Part shown: one piece after another, positions 9,741 through 14,718 of the stretch
Layout: the number at the start of each line of letters is the position of its first letter
Numbering within the stretch: position 1 is the first letter of the stretch
From: Saccoglossus kowalevskii
Taxonomy: Eukaryota > Hemichordata > Enteropneusta > Harrimaniidae
Direction: 5' to 3'
Length of the DNA: 14,718 bases
NCBI RefSeq assembly: GCF_000003605.2
Contig: NW_003145788.1
Span: 225,404-240,121, forward strand
Notes under the pieces: generated by a model
Seen by the model: only the letters and a program-made list of their open reading frames with translations
What the model was told of the DNA's origin: nothing
Databases searched by the model: none
Program-made: the position numbers and the translations under genes

Positions 9741-11510
9741 TAAACTTGACTATCGACTAATCCACATACCAAATATAAAGTTTATCTAAGAGCGACTTTA
9801 ATGTAGACTAGCCCTACTCTGTGGCTGCACGTAAAACATCTGCCATGAGTAAGTAATGGCGGCTAATCAGACATAAGATTAATGGTGTCCAGATGGGTCG
9901 TTATAACTTCTCTTTCTAATCGACTAATGGAAAATGAACTCCAATATTGACCATTAAAATATCGATGACCAAACCAACGACTCCTTTATTGTAGTTACTA
10001 CTGTGGTTATTTACTTGTAATGTTTCTTCAGTTTGATGTCCATGGATCACACTTGGCAAGTGTTGTTCTTTGATGATAGATAGACTGGCAGACATTGATC
10101 GTCATCATATATATGCGAATATTAAAATGTATATAAACAGTATATTTAAATATAGTTAATTATCAATTTAAATTTTAACTGAAAGAAGCATAGATCATTT
10201 CGCTTCTTATATTTATCTAAGACTGGTCATGTATCGCTCATTGTCATGGTAACGAAACATTATGCACTTTTATGCGCAAATAGGTATGTGTTCAGTGAAG
10301 CGAATCGCCGTCAACGTATGTCTATACGGTATATCATATCGTTAGCTGTCTCAGTATTAATACTAGAAAATAGGTATATACCTGATGTGAAACGGACAAA
10401 CCTACATTGCGTGTTCGATGGATGGATGAATCCTTAAAACACAATGGAATCAATTTCATGTTAATACGTACTTCAACAAAATAACATTTATTTAGCTTAT
10501 GTCCATACAAGGCACCCTCTCCATTGCTTTGCAACGACTCGCCGCCAATTTCCTGTACTTAATTAATAACTTTATTCCTCGCTGCTTTGTTTTCTCTGGA
10601 CAAACACAATATTGCTTTGGCAAGCGCTGATCGTTTTGAAATTGCCGTTCGCATGGAAATTGATAATAGTTTATCAATACTTTATGTAAATGTATTTTTA
10701 AAATGTTTAAATTTCAGTTAATTTCCTATGTTTGTCTAATTATACTTGAAGCACTTGTGACCTCTAACCCCGGGAAAGTACACTAGTACCTCTCTGAGTG
10801 ACCATATTTACCTGCATTTACATAAACTCAGATTTGTGTACAGAGCAAATCACAATACTATTGGAAACTGCTTTAGTTATTAATTAATTTAAACATTTTC
10901 CCACCGGAATTCAATGCGAAACATATATAGTTGAAATGAATATGAATATTAATTTTTCCTTGGATAATCATATTGAGAGTTCGAGTTCGAGTATCTATAT
11001 TACGACTTGAGCACCAGTACACTGTGTACTTTATAACGGCCAATGTCATTCCCGTTGCCGGTATGCATTGCACTGTATTACAGTGGAATTCGACTAACTT
11101 AACTATGAATTAAACTCAGAGCATATTTGAAATTTGGCACTTGAGGTTTATGTTGCCGACATTAAAATACACTAGTGGTCCCACTCCACTCATACGCCAG
11201 GGATTCCTACTATTATGGGACGGAACTGTGTCAACGTTATTAGAGGCATGTATTATTTAAAGGCACGGGCCGGCATAAAAGCTTGGCTTGCAGGCTAATG
11301 TAATCGTAATGTGTGAGAATTACTACTCGACGGTTTAGTACATTTTATGTGTTTTATTATGAGATTGTAATTATATAATACAATGTATTATTATAGATGA
11401 GTGTGATCTTTCAGAGTATCCCATCATATTCTACGCAGTTATTTGTGATTGCTTTTTCCCCGGGGATATTGGAAGAGAACAATGCCACGTTGCCTATACT
11501 CTAGTGTTTG
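9741..11510. other. non-coding stretch with an AT-rich block
   Basis: Nothing coding is recognised. Bases 10083-10190 are a strongly AT-rich, low-complexity block. A GTAAGTAA donor-like site at about 9847 follows a short open segment with a poor acceptor. A compact palindrome, CACTGTA-T-TACAGTG, lies at 11071-11085. Confidence 0.45.
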
Positions 11511-11580
11511 CTTATTTTTTTGTTTTGTTTTTAGTTGAATTTTGCTCACTGAAGACACTGAAATTATCATAAATGTAAGT
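11511..11580 (+). other. candidate 40-base non-coding exon with strong splice sites
   Basis: A T-rich tract running into TTTTTAG (11511-11534) is a near-ideal 3' splice site. GTAAGT (11575-11580) is a consensus 5' splice site. The 40 bases between (11535-11574) contain a stop codon in every frame, so if spliced in they would be UTR or part of a non-coding RNA, or a poison exon. The segment is short for an animal exon. Strong but unused splice-site pairs are common in introns, so the call is modest. Confidence 0.3.
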
Positions 11581-12160
11581 TCGTTCATGGTCAATGTACG
11601 AGTGACAAGTTATATCACTAATAGAACTAGTCCGTATTTTCCTCGTAACGTGCAAACAAAGGGACTTACTTTATTGTTATTGCAATGGAATTTAAAATTC
11701 TAGTACACCGCCTGAATGTGTATTGTTATGTACAGCTGGGCAGCTGTGATCACAAGAAGCGACAAGTTTAGTTTGTGTTTCAATTAGGTCGATGACGTAT
11801 GATTCAGTGAACATAAAAACTGGTCTTAAAATGAAAGATTTGTATCAAGATCACGTGATTCGACGGCTATTCAAGTCAATACAAAGTTTGTTTTGCCTCA
11901 AGTAGTAGTCGGGTATAATGCCCATAATACATTGCGAAATAACATATTTGGTTATCGCTTTGAACAGAGGTGCATCGGCGTTGTATTTTGGTCAAAAGAC
12001 GAGTTATTCACGCCCTTCCAATAAAAAATATTTCCATCAATCATTGAACACATATCATTAGAAATCAACAATATTTCAAGAAATCATTTTAAACAATATC
12101 CAACATTCATAAATACAAAAAATCATAATAACAAGAAGTCCTATACGGTTTTACTTTTAT
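11581..12160. other. non-coding stretch left of the mobile elements
   Basis: No gene recognised. ATCACGTGAT (11850-11859) is a perfect 10-base palindrome with an E-box core. From about 12005 to 12160 the DNA is very AT-rich, up to the first inverted-repeat element. Confidence 0.45.
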
Positions 12161-12280
12161 TTAAAGCGGGGATAACAACACAGACTAAAACGCAAAGGCC
12201 CATGGGTAGGCGCTTGTTTGTAAACAATGACACGATATGACCATATGACGCATGCGCAGGTGAGGACTCCCCCGCTTTAA
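12161..12280. mobile_element. 120-bp TIR mini-element (MITE-like) A
   Basis: TTAAAGCGGGG (12161-12171) and CCCCGCTTTAA (12270-12280) are exact 11-base inverted ends enclosing a unique, CpG-containing core. Ends in TTAA suggest a target-site duplication of TTAA, as made by piggyBac-type transposases, leaving a 7-base TIR of AGCGGGG. A TA duplication with a longer TIR cannot be excluded. It is far too short to code for a transposase, so it would be a non-autonomous element. The core contains CCCATGGG and CGCATGCGCA (12249-12258), an NRF1-like site. It abuts element B and shares the TTAA at 12277-12280. Confidence 0.65.
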
Positions 12281-12840
12281 GGTAGAAGCCTACTCATAAA
12301 TTTAAAAAACCCGAATTTATTCAATTTGCAATACAATGTACTCCAAGGTAATATATAAGGATATTGACCTAAAAAAAGTTGGGGGTCACCAGCCTTTTTT
12401 TCGAGAAATTGATGGTTGTATTTTAGTGGAAAGTCGCCATTTTGACACTATTATAACACTTTTACCACATGTTCCTATGGCAGAGATATTATGCAATATC
12501 TCAAAATCTAGCCTGGTGACATAGGCTGAAAAAATCATATATTGTTAATGATGGAGTACTTTTTGTTGTTCTGAATTATTTAAAAAATCTGGGTTTTAAA
12601 AAGTGTCAAAAAATGCAATTTTCCTTTAACATTGTCTTCTATGGAATTGTTCTAAAAATAGCAATTTTCAAGAAATATTAGGATACGTTTCTCAAAAAGC
12701 ATAACTGTAACACACAAAATAATGCTATTTCATTTTACCATGGGACATTAGTTTCATGATTGTACATAATAAACTAATGAACATTGTCATGCGATTTATG
12801 ATCAATTTTGTCAAAAATTATGAGTAGGCTTCTACCTTAA
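12277..12840. mobile_element. 564-bp TIR element (MITE-like) B
   Basis: The outer 23 bases at each end (12277-12299 and 12818-12840) are perfect reverse complements, reading inward TTAAGGTAGAAGCC and then TACTCATAA. The palindromic TTAA at both ends fits a 4-base TTAA target-site duplication; a TA duplication with TIR AGGTAGAAGCC fits nearly as well. The interior is AT-rich with nested inverted repeats (GTCACCAG 12385-12392 with CTGGTGAC 12513-12520; CCTATG 12474-12479 with CATAGG 12520-12525; a hairpin at 12483-12502). A 62-codon open frame (12336-12524) does not resemble a transposase, so this is a non-autonomous element or an internally deleted copy. Perfect TIRs suggest fairly recent insertion. 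Confidence 0.85.
12483..12502. repeat. hairpin inside element B
   Basis: GAGATATT and AATATCTC are exact 8-base arms around an ATGC loop. It lies inside the CCTATG/CATAGG pair of the same element, giving an ordered, nested fold near the element's middle. Confidence 0.75.
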
Positions 12841-13986
12841 GCACTATTATTACAGCCGACGACAAGTGACCATGTTAATGGCTGCATGCACGTCGACAAT
12901 GTTCATGATCCTAGTTCTTACATGTGATAAAATGTTTAGAGGAATCACGTTTACATGGTCTGTTTCCAGCCCATTCCTCAGGCTGCCTATCGGAAAGATA
13001 TACAAAAATATACCACACTACCCCAAGTAAAAAAACAAAACAAGGCTCACTTTCAAATGCTAAATGTTTGACGACTATACTTACTTACTAGAACCACCCT
13101 TAGAGAGTGTTCCAAGCGTAAAATGAGTATTGTCCTAGTATTATAGTATAATATTCATGACAACAAGTTTAGCTTGAAATCATCCTGTTTTGGGGTGATA
13201 TTTCGCATTTCCTCTTCTTTACCCCATATAACCATGTGTAAAAATAAGGATACATCATACTCACTCATGCACGCATACATTACGGTTTTATTACGCCATA
13301 TTAATGAAAACATTTTTGTTTTCTGAAACTAATTATGAATATATTTAACATTAAATTAGTTATAATTCCCTCCATCCACGCGGTAAAATTAGTATAATAA
13401 ACATTGTTAAAATTTCACACAATTCTATGCCCACAATTAAGGCTAGCGCAAACAAGGGACGCAACACTACGGTACACATATTTGAGCTCATAATATTCAG
13501 TTGTTAAATGGAGGTAGTCTTCGCGCCACGCATGTGCAAGATATATGGGTCTCATATAAACAAACTGCGACGTTACCAAGATTTCATTGGTGTATTTATT
13601 ATTTAAGTTGTTGGAAGATATCGAAGGAGTCATCGGCAGTAATTAATGCAAGTCGCGCTCAGGTCAAACCTCATACTTGTGATTTCCATTAAAAGAGCGC
13701 ATTAGATTGTGGGAAACTCAACACAAATGTCGCACTTATACGCAGCGCGACCACCACCACCCTTTATGTTCATATTATGTCAGTATGACAATCAAATTTA
13801 AATTTTTCACGGTGTATTTTTTATTCGCTGCATCAATGTTGAACTAGTACAATGGTAAGTGCATCTTGTAATAGTGTTATCGCTATCACTAGCTTGGATT
13901 TTCAACAACAAATACGACACCTTGTCATCAACTGAATTTTCAAACTGGGCCACATTTACATGGTAGTTATTTGACTGATTTTACAG
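12841..13986. other. non-coding stretch right of the mobile elements
   Basis: No gene recognised. A minus-strand segment (13137-13092) is open between TACTAG and a GTAAGTAAGTA donor, and would code for about 15 residues, but the acceptor is weak. GTAAGTGC near 13855 is another plus-strand donor-like site without a clear exon. Confidence 0.45.
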
Positions 13987-14087
13987 TCGCCTATGGGGTC
14001 ACACATGATGGTCATGTGATTTTAACCACCAAGTCGAATTGTAGACAATTTAACACAAATGTGCTAATTCCTGGTATCATGCTTACT
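13987..14087 (+). CDS. weak candidate exon between good splice sites
   Basis: A 3' splice site with branch-like CTGAT and a T-rich tract (GACTGATTTTACAG, ending at 13986) precedes 101 bases with one frame open throughout, followed by a GTGAGTATG donor at 14088. Third-position G+C is about 36%, no different from background, and the 33-residue reading matches nothing I know. The splice sites are good but the coding evidence is poor, so this may be a pseudoexon. Its phase (one base carried in, none out) does not help link it to other candidates. Confidence 0.2.
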
Positions 14088-14115
14088 GTGAGTATGGCCG
14101 TCTACCTGGTAGCAG

Positions 14116-14310
14116 ATGTGGTTCTACTATGTCGATGTTTGTAGGAATTATCCCACATTCTATATTTACGATGATGGTAGGAGGTATTCACAATCACTGA
14201 ACACACCGGATACTAATACAGTATCTTGGACTAGTAGGCTTGTTTCAGTAACCATGACAACAAAACATACAACGACTGGATTCATGATCCGTGGTGGGGT
14301 TTTTTTCTGA
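14116..14310 (+). CDS. CUB-like C-terminal half domain, partial or decayed
   Basis: An open frame of 64 codons begins right after an AG (TGGTAGCAG, ending at 14115) and ends at TGA (14308-14310). Its reading has the order expected of the second half of a CUB domain: a Cys followed by FYIYDDG (compare Y-[ILV]-x-[IV]-x-D-G), then a Pro and Ser/Thr-rich stretch, then a strand LVSVTMTT and the closing T-x-G-F-x-[hydrophobic] signature (TTTGFMIR). CUB modules are extracellular and bind proteins or glycans. The first half of the domain is not seen upstream in frame, codon use is near background, and the frame closes about six residues after the GF motif, so it may be an isolated exon, a gene end, or a pseudogene fragment. 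A weak GTGGGG donor follows the GF motif. Confidence 0.33.
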   Translation: MWFYYVDVCRNYPTFYIYDDGRRYSQSLNTPDTNTVSWTSRLVSVTMTTKHTTTGFMIRGGVFF

Positions 14311-14557
14311 GACTCTGTCTATAGTTAAGTGTACGTAGGGACGACATGCAATGTATTTATACTAAAAAAGGTAAAAAAAAATAATTTTTAAATTAGCTTA
14401 CTATCGATTGTTTTCAATAATAATGTAGTAATTATTAATTTTTAATTTTAATTTAATTTTAATTTTAATTTCTTCTTCGTCAAAATGATTTGCTAATACG
14501 CGTAGTTTCTGGTCAGAGACTGAGAATCTAATTCACTATTAGGGTAATACTTCCAAG
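14311..14557. other. non-coding, AT-rich
   Basis: Poly-A and AT-rich DNA between the CUB-like frame and the CpG cluster, including the TTTTAA repeat listed separately. Confidence 0.5.
14434..14471. repeat. (TTTTAA)n-like low-complexity repeat
   Basis: About 38 bases are built from imperfect repeats of TTTTAA with 5- and 6-base units. A simple AT repeat, likely unstable in length. Confidence 0.85.
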
Positions 14558-14649
14558 GCGCGTCGTGATGACGTTGCGCGTGTGCGGAATGCGCAGTACG
14601 CGTTAGGTAGTACATCAGTCGGCGGCGTTTCATTCAAAACTATTCAGTT
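14558..14649 (+). promoter_or_regulatory. CpG-dense promoter-like patch at right edge
   Basis: About thirteen CpG dinucleotides lie within 14558-14628, in sharp contrast to the AT-rich DNA before it. The patch holds a TGACGT CRE half-site (14569-14574), an NRF1-like TGCGCAGTACGCG (14590-14602), and two sequences matching the animal initiator TCAGTY: TCAGTC (14615-14620) and TCAGTT (14644-14649). No TATA box sits about 30 bases upstream of either, which fits a CpG-type, TATA-less promoter. The sequence beyond reads like 5' UTR: the first ATG (14684) hits a stop two codons later. Direction is inferred from the initiators; bidirectional activity is possible. The gene itself would lie past the window. 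Confidence 0.42.
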
Positions 14650-14718
14650 CCCTGAGAGTAGTTTCAATATTTTCAAAATCTAAAATGAGATAGCAAGTGT
14701 GGCGTGCACATGAAATTA

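Noticed and set aside
8401-11496. CAATGCCACG occurring three times (near 8409, 8869 and 11480)
   Set aside because: Flanks do not align, and a few repeated decamers are expected by chance in 15 kb.
141-11859. Three CACGTG E-box cores
   Set aside because: About the number expected by chance; no clustering.

Overview
This is eukaryotic, almost certainly metazoan, non-coding DNA. It is AT-rich (roughly 36% G+C by eye), stop codons are dense in all six frames, and no open frame exceeds about 100 codons, which is what chance predicts at this composition. There are no Shine-Dalgarno sites, operon-like gene packing, rRNA or recognisable tRNA. The best signals are a microsatellite, a minisatellite, short terminal-inverted-repeat (TIR) elements, isolated exon-like islands with consensus splice sites, and CpG clusters that stand out from the background. 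An invertebrate genome fits this, but the species cannot be fixed from the sequence.

Layout. 1-2727: non-coding, with a TATA-like box (440) followed by a CpG cluster (471-536). 2728-2778: two adjacent palindromes. 2910-3240: the most exon-like stretch, with a plus-strand open segment ending at a strong 5' splice site (2999/3000) and a minus-strand 100-base candidate exon (3234-3135) with GC-rich third codon positions. 3630-3660: a (CA)n microsatellite. 3661-9650: non-coding, with scattered small palindromes and weak promoter-like motifs. 9651-9740: three perfect copies of a 30-bp unit. 11511-11580: strong plus-strand splice signals around a 40-base segment closed in all three frames. 12161-12840: two different TIR mini-elements back to back, sharing one TTAA at 12277-12280. 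13987-14310: a weak candidate exon, then an open frame with CUB-like residue spacing. 14558-14649: a CpG-dense, promoter-like patch that may be the 5' end of a gene continuing past the right edge.

No complete gene is visible. The window reads as introns and/or intergenic DNA around a few candidate exons that lie on both strands and do not join into one model. The best supported items are the two inverted-repeat elements and their shared TTAA, the 3 x 30-bp repeat, the microsatellite and the 32-bp palindrome. The exon and promoter calls are inferences that transcript or homology data would settle.
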